From contig JAKCCY010000031.1 in the NCBI GenBank assembly GCA_021838765.1, positions 1 to 25,432 of the forward strand: a stretch of 25,432 nucleotides of DNA. Direction: 5' to 3'. This DNA comes from Nitrospirota bacterium (GTDB lineage: Bacteria; Nitrospirota_A; Leptospirillia; Leptospirillales; Leptospirillaceae). Position 1 is the stretch's first letter. Each line of letters begins with the position of its first letter. A program made the translations under genes and the position numbers. Below are positions 13,626 through 21,406 of the stretch, piece after piece. The notes beneath the pieces are model-generated. The model worked only from the letters and a program-made list of their open reading frames with translations. It did no database searches and had not been told where the DNA came from.

Positions 13626-15767
13626 TTAATGGTCACTCACCTGAAATTGCCCCACCAGCTGCTGCAATTGTCTCGTGGAAAAACGAACCTTACCGACACT
13701 CCCCCGAAGAGCCTCTACCGCGTGTTGCATCCGTTCTGTCATGATCTTGGTATTCTTGACAATATCACTATGGGATTCGCTCGTCTCGAGAATATTGGCA
13801 ATGGAATCCCCCATTTTCCGGACGACTTTCTCGATTCCTGCATGGTCCGAGCTTGATCCTTCTGTCAATAAAAGACCCTCCTCAACACCGGACATGCTGC
13901 CTTCCATCGTAGTAACGGCTTCTTTTGCTTCTCCCTGAACCTGGCTGATCATCGAACGAATTTCACGAGTCTGCATGCTGGTGCGTTCCGCAAGCTTTCG
14001 AACCTCTGCAGAGACGACACCAAACCCTCTCCCGTGATCTCCGGCCCTGGCGGCCTCGATTGCGGCATTCAGCGCCAAAAGATTGGTCTGGTCGGCAATT
14101 TCCTGAATAACCTCTACGATTTTTCCAATATTCCTGGCGCTCAACTCAAGCGCTTCAATGGATACCTTGGAATGGTCGATCGAGTGTCGTATGCCACCTG
14201 TCCTGGCACGAACAGCGTCAAATTGAGATCTGGCAGTTTCAATGACATGAGTCATCGATGATTTCATTTCCTCTGCAGTTTTTGATGCCACGGAAATTTC
14301 CGCCATTTGAGTGGCAAGAGACTGCAGGAGGGTCTCAATCGCCTTGACGACTTGAGCGGAGGCCCCATCAGCCTCATTATTTTTCTGAAGCATCTGCTGA
14401 TTGGTCTCGAGAACCAATTCGGATGTCCTGACGACCTGACCGACTATCCCGTCAAGGTTGTCGATGAAACTATTGATCCACCTCCCCATTTCTCCTGTTT
14501 CATCCGCAACGAGAATCTTGTGATCAAGTCTCTGGCGGAGGTTTCCGCCCCCTTCTGAAATCGTCCGGATCACTCCGGTCATCTCCTTTAGTCGATGGGA
14601 AAAAGGCTGCAGTCCTTTTTTATAAAACCACAGGCACACCATCATAAAAAAGGGAAGAGTGAGCACCTCGCGCTCCCAGAATGAGAGTCCGGAAAGATGC
14701 AGAAAGCCGATATTCAAGGCCCATACAAGAAGATTCAATCCTACAAAAAGTCCCATAAACTGGAAATTCATGGATCTTCGTCGATAGACCTCCTCAAGAT
14801 CTCCTTCGCACATCATTCCCCATCGATCGGGAGATCCAGGCATCTGAAAGGTCACACCTGATCCAATCACGGGAACATGACGGTAATCGGAATATCCGGG
14901 ATAGGTCACAAACAGATTGCTCCCGTTTCGGATCGTTTCCCGGACCCCGGGGTGAAGATCCCCTGTCGATGGATCCGTAAATCGGAGTTCAAGCTCTGTA
15001 TGGTGCTCCACCTTCACCGTACCCCATGATGTTTTGATTCCTCCCTTAAGGTTCTCTCCAAAGGAAAAGCTGTCATCTTCAAAGCGTGAACGAGACAGCG
15101 CAGTGCCCGGAGCAATGGAAGGATCAAAATGAGACTCTGCCATAAAGAGATAATTATCTCCCGACTCGGGATAGACATGGCCAGCCTCCCGCTGGATCAG
15201 ATCCCCGATGACATCATTGGGAATCCTTGCGCAAAGGCACCCCAGAGTTTCTCCCCGGCTCTTGATGGGGTGATAAAACATCAAGGTCACGTCATCATGA
15301 AATTTTGATGTCGAGGGACCAATTCTACCGGTCTCGGGATCGATATAGGGGCCATGAAGGAATGGAGCCTTGAGCCCCTCGAAAAAAGCTTTTGATACCA
15401 AAACAGCCCTTCCTTCCCTTTCCTTTTTGCTTGAGGCAACAACCGTTCCGGAAGAATCCAGGACAAACAGTTCAGAAATATCCAAAGAATGAACCCGTTC
15501 CAACTCCAGAAATTGACTCGATAACTCTGGCCACAGGTCAGCAGCCTCCTCAGCGATTGCCGATAAATAGAGCCACTTCTCTTGAGCCCATTGCGTCAAT
15601 ATTTTCAATCTGGTCGCGGAAATCCCCTCAAAAGTTCTTTCTACAAGCCCATAAGTATCCTGATTCAAAAGACAAGACAGTCCAAGACTCATCGCTCCCG
15701 TTTTTCCCAAAAAAGGGAGCCACTTCTTTTCATCTATAGATAAATTCATTTGATGACTTTTAAGCAT
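13626..15767 (-). CDS. Methyl-accepting chemotaxis protein with central TM pair
   Basis: A 713-residue chemoreceptor. The signalling hairpin is unmistakable ([20 protein letters not shown] and [18 protein letters not shown], about residues 557-597). Two hydrophobic segments lie at about 337-358 ([19 protein letters not shown]) and 366-382, followed by a HAMP-like region with [15 protein letters not shown]. The first 330 or so residues contain Cache-like strands ([33 protein letters not shown]) but no recognisable N-terminal TM, so the sensor may face the cytoplasm. There is no C-terminal CheR-tethering pentapeptide. ATG 15767 follows GGAGG by 4 nt; TTG 15788, ATG 15785 and ATG 15749 are alternatives. 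It is convergent with the cyclase gene. Confidence 0.93.
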   Translation of the reverse strand: MLKSHQMNLSIDEKKWLPFLGKTGAMSLGLSCLLNQDTYGLVERTFEGISATRLKILTQWAQEKWLYLSAIAEEAADLWPELSSQFLELERVHSLDISELFVLDSSGTVVASSKKEREGRAVLVSKAFFEGLKAPFLHGPYIDPETGRIGPSTSKFHDDVTLMFYHPIKSRGETLGCLCARIPNDVIGDLIQREAGHVYPESGDNYLFMAESHFDPSIAPGTALSRSRFEDDSFSFGENLKGGIKTSWGTVKVEHHTELELRFTDPSTGDLHPGVRETIRNGSNLFVTYPGYSDYRHVPVIGSGVTFQMPGSPDRWGMMCEGDLEEVYRRRSMNFQFMGLFVGLNLLVWALNIGFLHLSGLSFWEREVLTLPFFMMVCLWFYKKGLQPFSHRLKEMTGVIRTISEGGGNLRQRLDHKILVADETGEMGRWINSFIDNLDGIVGQVVRTSELVLETNQQMLQKNNEADGASAQVVKAIETLLQSLATQMAEISVASKTAEEMKSSMTHVIETARSQFDAVRARTGGIRHSIDHSKVSIEALELSARNIGKIVEVIQEIADQTNLLALNAAIEAARAGDHGRGFGVVSAEVRKLAERTSMQTREIRSMISQVQGEAKEAVTTMEGSMSGVEEGLLLTEGSSSDHAGIEKVVRKMGDSIANILETSESHSDIVKNTKIMTERMQHAVEALRGSVGKVRFSTRQLQQLVGQFQVSDH

Positions 15768-16184
15768 ACCGCCTCCGATGAGCATCAAGGGTTTAGTGCA
15801 CTGTCTGCATCATGAGCAAACCTTATGCCACATTAGGAAGCATCGAGAAACAATAAGTTTTTTCAGGTTATAAGTATAATTTTATTTTATAATAAAAAAT
15901 GAGATAAGCCCAGCGCAACAAAAATGGAAACATTACATCATTTTTGTTGAAATGCGATATGGCAAAATGGCAGGAAACAGGGATGTTCGGGTAAGGTTAC
16001 CGGAGTTTTCTCTTGACTCAGGGGATTGGCATCATTTCCCTTGCTCTGATGGATCATGGAAAATACTTCAGTGTCAGGGAAAGATAGGACAGGCTGGTCA
16101 ATGGCTCACAAATCTGGTGCAACAGCCATGGAGCGGTCTACCATTTCATTTCCACAGCGGGGATCTGTCGATCATTATTCCCAC
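15768..16184. other. Intergenic stretch upstream of the chemoreceptor
   Basis: An AT-rich block (15855-15905) lies upstream of the chemoreceptor and could hold its promoter, though no clear -35/-10 pair stands out. An open frame 15952-16188 (78 residues, ATG start, plus strand) has reasonable-looking sequence with several Trp but no ribosome site and overlaps the end of the PEGA gene; I do not call it a gene. The 11-bp inverted repeat 15916-15949 is listed separately. Confidence 0.4.
15916..15949. repeat. 11-bp perfect inverted repeat
   Basis: CAACAAAAATG (15916-15926) and CATTTTTGTTG (15939-15949) flank a 12-nt loop. There is no T-tract after the right arm. It may be an operator or weak terminator upstream of the chemoreceptor. 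Confidence 0.55.
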
Positions 16185-16721
16185 TTAGTCCAGATTCACA
16201 AGGACATACTTTTTCTTGAGTTTGGTCGTCCCCATGATAATCGTATCCACAATCTCGGCGTACCCTTGCTTGCTTAACCGGATCAAAAAAGCGCCGTCAT
16301 TAGCCCAGATGGCTTTATTTTTAACACAGATTCTCACGGGAGTGGTTGTCAGATAGCGACCATTAAAAAACAGTTTCGCCGATACGTTTGTTTCAATAAT
16401 GAGCGGCGTTTCTGTTTTTGTGCAGGCAACACCAACCCTTCCGACATTTTTGTTGTTTTGCTTCTTGGAAATATTTCCCTTGTTTTGTGTAGATTGAGGA
16501 ACGACCGATGGTTGAATCACTGGTGAATTCGTTCCGATAGGAGGTGAAACAGGTGGTGGTGGCAATGAATTTTGGTTCGTCTGGGCGGGAGTCTGTGAAT
16601 TGGTGCTTTCATAGCGTTGTTGCATTTCGTTGAGAAGATCTTGCGCTGAATCGGCCAAAACAACCCCAGAGTACAATTGGGTACCTGCGAGAAAAACCAT
16701 TATGAATTTTACAATTCGCAT
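16185..16721 (-). CDS. Secreted protein with Pro-rich linker and PEGA-like C-terminal domain
   Basis: A 178-residue predicted periplasmic protein. A signal peptide (MRIVKFIMVFLAGTQLYSG, likely cleavage after VLA at about 23) is followed by a helical DSAQDLLNEMQQRYEST, a Gln/Asn/Pro-rich linker (about 40-85), and a C-terminal domain LIIETNVSAKLFFNGRYLTTTPVRI...IRLSKQGYAEIVDTI. The latter has the 'v..n.gA.vyvdG+..g.tP' and 'v...k.GY' features of PEGA surface-layer-type repeats. Function is unknown; PEGA domains often occur in envelope-associated proteins. ATG 16721 has AGGTGA just upstream. It stands alone, with no operon partners. Confidence 0.7.
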   Translation of the reverse strand: MRIVKFIMVFLAGTQLYSGVVLADSAQDLLNEMQQRYESTNSQTPAQTNQNSLPPPPVSPPIGTNSPVIQPSVVPQSTQNKGNISKKQNNKNVGRVGVACTKTETPLIIETNVSAKLFFNGRYLTTTPVRICVKNKAIWANDGAFLIRLSKQGYAEIVDTIIMGTTKLKKKYVLVNLD

Positions 16722-16730
16722 TTTTCACCT

Positions 16731-17174
16731 GAAGTTAAATTGTATGAGCCAATCCTTCGACCCTTATATGATACATAATTCCAATCTTCCAGGCGACTTC
16801 ACCCACGGTGGCATTTTCCCCCATGAACCTCACTTGAATCTGCCATGATTCGCTTCAGTTTTCAGTCGGAGCGCCCTATAAAGGGCTTTGATGGAATCCT
16901 CTCCGGGATGAATCCCGAAGTTTTAAAACATTTTCAGATAAAAGAACGATACGGGCCTGAAAACGGAGAAGCAAACGAAAAATTCAAGATGCTCGGAAGG
17001 AAGCATAAGGGATCTGGAATGAGATCAGAAAACGGATGGGCAGTGGATTACCCTTTTGTTCCGGAGATAGAAGACCGGAGATAGGAGAAAAGGTGAATGC
17101 GCTTTGGAAAAAGTCGGGAGAAAATAGTGACACGGAAAAAAATGATCAGACTCTTCAGCAATATGGCTAAACAT
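16731..17174. other. Intergenic stretch before tRNA-His
   Basis: No convincing gene. The longest open frame (16845-17084, plus strand, 79 residues) lacks a ribosome site and recognisable features. Small structures seen are a GCCCT-ATAA-AGGGC hairpin at 16873-16886 and a tandem direct repeat CCGGAGATAG at 17061-17070 and 17075-17084. The minus strand shows a T7 run about 40 nt after tRNA-His, without a clear hairpin. Confidence 0.5.
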
Positions 17175-17250
17175 TGGGGTGAGTGAGGGGTTTCGAACCC
17201 CCAACCCCTGGAGCCACAGACCAGTGCTCTGCCCTTGAGCTACACTCACC
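17175..17250 (-). tRNA. tRNA-His(GTG)
   Basis: On the minus strand the extra G-1 (17250) precedes GTGAGTG (17249-17243), which pairs with CACTCAC (17185-17179). C73 (17178) pairs with G-1, the hallmark of tRNA-His, and CCA is encoded at 17177-17175. The anticodon loop CTGTGGC has anticodon GTG on a CTGGT/TCCAG-type stem. The T-arm is GGGGG-TTCGAAA-CCCCT. Confidence 0.95.
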
Positions 17251-17271
17251 ATTGAAGCGGAAAACTTGGGT

Positions 17272-17301
17272 ATTCTACTTCATTTCGCCCAACAATCGCA
17301 A
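17272..17301 (-). promoter_or_regulatory. tRNA-His promoter
   Basis: Minus-strand TTGCGA (17301-17296), 18-bp spacer, TAGAAT (17277-17272). The predicted start is near 17265, about 15 nt upstream of the tRNA. Confidence 0.55.
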
Positions 17302-17325
17302 CCACCGGAAAAAGTCCCAGACAAA

Positions 17326-18351
17326 CTAGTGGACCAGACGCTCCGGGTGGAGGATATAGTCTTCAACTGTTCTCACCACAGGTCTGGAAATGCTTTTTTT
17401 GAGCCGTCCTTCCAAAAGCCTTTGAGCCTGGGAGAGATCATTCCCGGCATCCCTTCCAGATTTGAGAACTGTTTGCACCGTCTGGCGCCGATTCACGTCC
17501 ACAACGGCAATGGCGCTATTGAAGCCGATAAAAGTATAGGGTGAACCGGGTGGAGCCGGAACCTGGCCGGTGTGAACATCTCCCTGGATGAGAATCGAAG
17601 GAGTCCCCGTCGATGGACGAAAGCCGTCTTCCCCCAAAAGCTGGGTGATCTGGTCGGTCACCACTGAAGACCCGTAGGTATCCCCCGTAATATGAACCGC
17701 AAATGTCAGATACTTTGAAAAAAGGTTCATCAGCTTCTCGGAATCGTCCCCAATGGAAAAACCAAGGATTGGATGCATACCAGAAAGCCCCGAAAGCTCC
17801 TGGGATTTCTTGATTGCCTTCTTTTCAATTTCAATAATCCGGACCAGAAGTCTTGCCTGATGGACAGGGTCAGAGACTCCTTCCAGTTGTGTTTTCTTGG
17901 ACAGGATCCTCAATCGCAGGGAAGACAGCTCGGAGGACAAGGCTTGTGTCGCTTTTTTCCGGTTCAGGACTGCAAGGGCATAGTAGCCATTTTGATGGGA
18001 ATCAAATTGGACCTTGGGAAAATACACACCTTTCAAGACTGCATCCGTTGAGACATCAAGATGCTCTCGTCTTAAAAAGTGTTGTGTCGTATCCGACTCC
18101 GTCCGGATGGAAACAGACTGTGATTTCACCTTGGAGCGAATGATTTCTGAAAGATTTTTCATGGCATCCGACTTTGCCCGGTCAACGGAGCTTCCGAATC
18201 CGGAAGCAGTCAAATAGGTGGAACGGGGATAAGAGGAACTCATCCCTGTCTCCCACCATGCCCCATTGGAAGAAGATGTTGCACAGCCGGCCAGGATAGA
18301 CGAGAACACCAGAACCGCCGACAGGACTTTGATCCGAAATGGATGACTCAT
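17326..18351 (-). CDS. LPP20-family lipoprotein
   Basis: A 341-residue predicted lipoprotein. The signal MSHPFRIKVLSAVLVFSSIL ends in a classic LAGC lipobox (Cys23). The LPP20 domain is at about residues 47-125: TASGFGSSVDRAKSDAMKNLSEIIRSKVKS, then VYFPKVQF and YYALAVLNRKKA. The rest resembles FlgT-like middle and C-terminal regions (SILIQGDVHTG, VVDVNRRQTVQTV) but I cannot assign it firmly. ATG 18351 has AAGGAG 7 nt upstream. It is the last gene of a three-lipoprotein operon, 25 nt after the COG3014 gene. This trio is a recurrent cluster in gammaproteobacteria (from memory), which supports a shared envelope role with LpoB. Confidence 0.82.
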   Translation of the reverse strand: MSHPFRIKVLSAVLVFSSILAGCATSSSNGAWWETGMSSSYPRSTYLTASGFGSSVDRAKSDAMKNLSEIIRSKVKSQSVSIRTESDTTQHFLRREHLDVSTDAVLKGVYFPKVQFDSHQNGYYALAVLNRKKATQALSSELSSLRLRILSKKTQLEGVSDPVHQARLLVRIIEIEKKAIKKSQELSGLSGMHPILGFSIGDDSEKLMNLFSKYLTFAVHITGDTYGSSVVTDQITQLLGEDGFRPSTGTPSILIQGDVHTGQVPAPPGSPYTFIGFNSAIAVVDVNRRQTVQTVLKSGRDAGNDLSQAQRLLEGRLKKSISRPVVRTVEDYILHPERLVH

Positions 18352-18376
18352 GAAAAATCTCCTTATATACAGGTTG

Positions 18377-19858
18377 TTAACGTCCATCGGTTTCGTGCAA
18401 AAGCAGGAACTGCCCTGGAACCAGAGTAACCTTTTTCTCAATAACCGGTCCGGATACCCCCATAGGATACACTGAAATATCATATGTCCCCGGATCAAGA
18501 TCCAATTCGGAATAATCCATTTGCGATGGCAAGGTTCTCCAGGAACGTGTATCGGCCTCATCTGAGGCCACATTCGCGACATCACCAACAATCATGGCAA
18601 TCAAACCCGCAATGCCTCCGCCCTGCCTGTCGGCCACATTTGTGGCGACCACCTCTTCGGCTGTCTTCAGGATAGATCGGATCGCTTCCCTGAAAACCAC
18701 CCGCTTCAGATGATCCTGAAAATTGGTCAAACCGATTGCCCTCAGAGGCTCCGCCACTTCGGAGGTATTTTCGGCCACAACAGTCTTCCCCGCAGCACTT
18801 GCGACGATACGATGGCCAAAGATCTGAGTCCCCCCGGAAACCGGATTGGGAACGGAAAAGCTGACCATCGCCAATGTATTGGCGATGGGAAACGGAAAAG
18901 CGAACCGTTGACTTGTCAGATGAAAGATCTGGCCATTGTAGCCAATAAAAATCACATGCCCCATTTTTTCAAACGATTTTGATCGTATCCATTGCACACC
19001 CGGAAATCGTTTTTTCAGTCTGGCCAAAAGATTGACCCGACCGGAAGCCTCGGCCGAACGCAGAAGCGCCGGAAGCACAAAGGAAGGAATTGAGGCGCCA
19101 TACAGAAGTTGATTCTTTTCATACGTCGAATAGGCTTTTCTATAGGAAATCAGGGATGAGGAATAGTCCACCCCCCCTGAGTTGACCTGTGCCTCCTGGT
19201 AAACTCCGGAGAGGAATCTGGCAAAACCGTCATCCGTATAATGATTGAGTTGAGCGGTATTGAACGCGATGTGGTGCTGCGTCATTAAACGAACAGCGGA
19301 ACTTTCGTATCGTGCAAATTTGCCTGGAGGAGTCGCAGCCTTGGGATAGTCCTGATTGTATTCCTGAAGCTTCAGACGGATTTTGCGGGTTTCAACGAGT
19401 GCCCCGGTCCAGTCTCCAGTCTCTGCGTAATTCAAGGAATTCAACAGATTGATCATGACCCGTTCAAATGGATATCCCCTGTAGGGAATGACCAGATCGT
19501 TGGTCTGATAGGCCTCGATGATATTGGTGACCGATTTGGTATAGAGAATCCTGCTCAGGCGATCCGCTCTGCGAAAAGCTTTTTCACTTGTCCGATAGTC
19601 TCCGGAGGCTTGTGCCGCAGCACCAAGATCCATGTCATAGAGGACTTCATTCTTCTCTCCATATGAACCGTGGGCTTTCCGGATGATTTTTTCCGGTCCC
19701 GGATCAACCCCTCCATCGGAAGGGTTGAGGGACAGGGATTCGAAATACCCTTTGTATTGCTCCGTTGACGGAGCACAGGATGAAAGGATCAAACATGTCA
19801 GAATAAAACACAAAAGTGATTGAGCAGGCCGCCTGGACCGAACCGATTCGTCCTTCAA
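18377..19858 (-). CDS. COG3014-type lipoprotein
   Basis: A 493-residue predicted lipoprotein, start TTG 19858 with GGAGG four nt upstream. The signal ends LILSSC (Cys28). The first half is TPR-like and helical: EVLYDMDLGAAAQASGDYRTSEKAFRRADRL, VMINLLNSLNYAETGDWTGALVETRKI. The second half has strands such as HVIFIGYNGQ and RFAFPFPIANTLAMVSFSVP, a FQDHLKRVVFREAIRSILKTA segment, a glycine-rich helix (GGGIAGLIAMIVGDVANVASDEADTR) and SWRTLPSQMDYSELDLDPGTYDI. This architecture is that of the uncharacterised COG3014 family found beside LpoB and LPP20 genes. Molecular function is unknown. Confidence 0.78.
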   Translation of the reverse strand: MKDESVRSRRPAQSLLCFILTCLILSSCAPSTEQYKGYFESLSLNPSDGGVDPGPEKIIRKAHGSYGEKNEVLYDMDLGAAAQASGDYRTSEKAFRRADRLSRILYTKSVTNIIEAYQTNDLVIPYRGYPFERVMINLLNSLNYAETGDWTGALVETRKIRLKLQEYNQDYPKAATPPGKFARYESSAVRLMTQHHIAFNTAQLNHYTDDGFARFLSGVYQEAQVNSGGVDYSSSLISYRKAYSTYEKNQLLYGASIPSFVLPALLRSAEASGRVNLLARLKKRFPGVQWIRSKSFEKMGHVIFIGYNGQIFHLTSQRFAFPFPIANTLAMVSFSVPNPVSGGTQIFGHRIVASAAGKTVVAENTSEVAEPLRAIGLTNFQDHLKRVVFREAIRSILKTAEEVVATNVADRQGGGIAGLIAMIVGDVANVASDEADTRSWRTLPSQMDYSELDLDPGTYDISVYPMGVSGPVIEKKVTLVPGQFLLLHETDGR

Positions 19859-19879
19859 AACACCTCCGTCAGCAATGGG

Positions 19880-20512
19880 TCAGAATCCCATACTGGATTG
19901 ATGTGCAATCTTTTTGACACGATATTCCGAGGCCCATACGATCTCGTTCGATGTCAGGTCAATTGCCTTGAGGTGAGTCTCATACATCCGGACAGTCTTT
20001 CCGCCCCTTCTCGCCACATAGGAGTTGATCGACCCTGTCAAAAGATAATCCGCCCCGGTTTGCTGGTCAGGACCATGGATCGTTGACGATCTGGCATGAG
20101 ACATCTGATAGGCTCTTTCCGAGGAAGCCTCTCCCCGATGGGCAGCATTGGCTGTCACAAAATGAACCTTTCCGGACTCAAGGAGCTGATCCTGAAAATG
20201 GTTTAGAAAAAGCCGGGTATTGATATGCTGGTCGGATCGATTGATGATCTGACCAAGCTCAACAACCGGCCTTCTTCCATGCTTGGCCTTGAAGTTTGCC
20301 AGCCAGTTTTCCCTGAGGGCTTTCCTGATAAGGGTCTTTGCCGTGAGTCTTGCATCATTGTCGGTCCAGCGGCTGGTAACCCCACCTTCCGTATCAAGGC
20401 TCACCCGTTTGACACTATAAGAAGAACACCCCGAGAACGACAGGACAGAAACAATAGAGAGGCACAAAGCCAAAAATGAAATTTTTCCAGACTTTAAAGG
20501 AAACGACATCAT
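19880..20512 (-). CDS. lpoB: LpoB-like activator of penicillin-binding protein
   Basis: A 210-residue predicted outer-membrane lipoprotein. The signal ends SFSGC (Cys29). The domain resembles LpoB/YcfM: DARLTAKTLIRKALRENWLANF, RRPVVELGQIINRSDQHINTRLF, LLESGKVHFV, then GADYLLTGSINSYVARRGGKTVRMYETHLKAIDLTSNEIVWASE, where LTG.I.s......++v..Y...L.l.d..t..i.W is the family signature. LpoB stimulates PBP1B in E. coli; the partner here is not in the window. GGAGGG lies 5 nt before ATG 20512; ATG 20509 is equally possible. First gene of the operon with the COG3014 and LPP20 genes. Confidence 0.83.
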   Translation of the reverse strand: MMSFPLKSGKISFLALCLSIVSVLSFSGCSSYSVKRVSLDTEGGVTSRWTDNDARLTAKTLIRKALRENWLANFKAKHGRRPVVELGQIINRSDQHINTRLFLNHFQDQLLESGKVHFVTANAAHRGEASSERAYQMSHARSSTIHGPDQQTGADYLLTGSINSYVARRGGKTVRMYETHLKAIDLTSNEIVWASEYRVKKIAHQSSMGF

Positions 20513-20571
20513 CCTAACCCTCCAGTAACAAAAAATGACCCGACAGAAAAGTCAAAATACTCGGGAAATAT

Positions 20572-20600
20572 ACCATAATTCTGCTCTTGTGCCATATCAA
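20572..20600 (-). promoter_or_regulatory. Promoter of the lpoB lipoprotein operon
   Basis: Minus-strand TTGATA (20600-20595), 17-bp spacer, TATGGT (20577-20572), giving a leader of about 55 nt. This and the rubrerythrin promoter share the 348-bp divergent region 20513-20860, which otherwise holds no gene; the rest is AT-rich with one inverted repeat at 20765-20797. Confidence 0.55.
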
Positions 20601-20691
20601 AAATAAATTGATGGATCCCCATCTCTCTCCTCTGGGTTAAAAAACAGTCCCGCCCGTTAAAAAAATAAATAAAAGATTCCTTTATCCAGCC

Positions 20692-20721
20692 TTGCATTGG
20701 GCATCTTCCCCCACTTACAAT
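20692..20721 (+). promoter_or_regulatory. Rubrerythrin promoter
   Basis: TTGCAT (20692-20697), 18-bp spacer, TACAAT (20716-20721). It predicts a leader of about 133 nt. No obvious PerR or Fur box was seen. Confidence 0.55.
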
Positions 20722-20764
20722 GGCTAGAGGTCGCAAAAATCGATCCAGAAGAATCTCCGGCACC

Positions 20765-20797
20765 AAAAAGGTTTTTAGCTGACAGATTCACCTTTTT
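20765..20797 (+). promoter_or_regulatory. Inverted repeat in the rubrerythrin leader
   Basis: AAAAAGGT (20765-20772) and ACCTTTTT (20790-20797) flank a 17-nt loop; the right arm runs on into two more T. It could act as a weak attenuator-like hairpin in the long leader, but the stem is AT-rich. Confidence 0.35.
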
Positions 20798-20860
20798 TTC
20801 AATCCTGCAGCTTCATCCTTTTCCCTCACAAAAACCAAAAATGACCATTGGAGGACATCT

Positions 20861-21280
20861 ATGAAATCTCTCAAGAACTCAAAAACAGTCGACAACCTGA
20901 AAGCCGCTTTTGCAGGAGAGTCCCAAGCCAACCGTCGTTACCTCTACTTTGCCAGAAAAGCCGATGTTGAAGGCTATCCCGATGTTGCCGGAGTTTTCAG
21001 GGACACTGCTGAAGGTGAAACAGGCCACGCTTTTGGCCATTTTGATTTTCTGAAGGAAGTTGGCGATCCAGCCACAGGGGAGCCTGTCGGCGATACCCCA
21101 ACCAACCTGAAATCCGCGATCGCAGGGGAAACCTACGAATATACCCAGATGTACCCCGGATTTGCGAAGACCGCGAGAGAAGAAGGATTTGAAGAAATCG
21201 CGGAATGGTTTGAAACCATGTCCAAAGCCGAAAAGTCCCATGCGGGAAGATTTTCACAAGCTCTCAAGAATATGGCCTGA
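20861..21280 (+). CDS. Rubrerythrin lacking the rubredoxin domain
   Basis: A 139-residue diiron ferritin-like protein of peroxide/oxidative-stress defence. Ligands appear in the expected places: Glu20 ([11 protein letters not shown]), Glu53 and His56 (EGETGH), Glu90 and Glu93 (AGETYEY), and Glu124 and His127 (KAEKSH). It stops right after the four-helix bundle (ALKNMA), without the C-terminal CxxC...CxxC rubredoxin of classical rubrerythrin (about 190 residues), so it is of the sulerythrin/erythrin type and needs another electron donor. The ATG has GGAGG at 20850-20854. It is monocistronic between its own promoter and a strong terminator. Confidence 0.93.
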   Translation: MKSLKNSKTVDNLKAAFAGESQANRRYLYFARKADVEGYPDVAGVFRDTAEGETGHAFGHFDFLKEVGDPATGEPVGDTPTNLKSAIAGETYEYTQMYPGFAKTAREEGFEEIAEWFETMSKAEKSHAGRFSQALKNMA

Positions 21281-21320
21281 TCCAGGCTTTTTGCCATCAT
21301 TTCCATTTTCTCCGAATATG

Positions 21321-21350
21321 AAAAAGGGGAGCTTTCGGGCTCCCCTTTTT
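21321..21350. terminator. Bidirectional intrinsic terminator (rubrerythrin / nrdJ)
   Basis: A perfect 12-bp stem AAAAAGGGGAGC (21321-21332) / GCTCCCCTTTTT (21339-21350) with a 6-nt loop TTTCGG. A run of five T follows the GC-rich core in both directions, so it serves both convergent genes. Confidence 0.93.
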
Positions 21351-21406
21351 GATGTTCCAATCTTCCAATATTTCAGCAGTTCATTCACTCGCTTATTTCC
21401 AAATCG

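Noticed and set aside
13626..15788. TTG 15788 as the chemoreceptor start
   Set aside because: The GGAGG that serves ATG 15767 would lie inside the coding sequence, and no ribosome site precedes 15788.
15952..16188. 78-residue plus-strand open frame
   Set aside because: No ribosome site, no recognised motif, and it overlaps the end of the PEGA-like gene on the other strand.
16845..17084. 79-residue plus-strand open frame before tRNA-His
   Set aside because: No ribosome site and no recognisable domain; contains short tandem repeats typical of non-coding drift.
17025..17252. 75-codon minus-strand frame starting at tRNA-His
   Set aside because: Its first 25 codons are the tRNA itself; not a protein gene.
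20578..20600. Sigma54 promoter (TGGCAC) upstream of lpoB
   Set aside because: The GC element does not fall at the required spacing and the sequence reads better as a sigma70 spacer.
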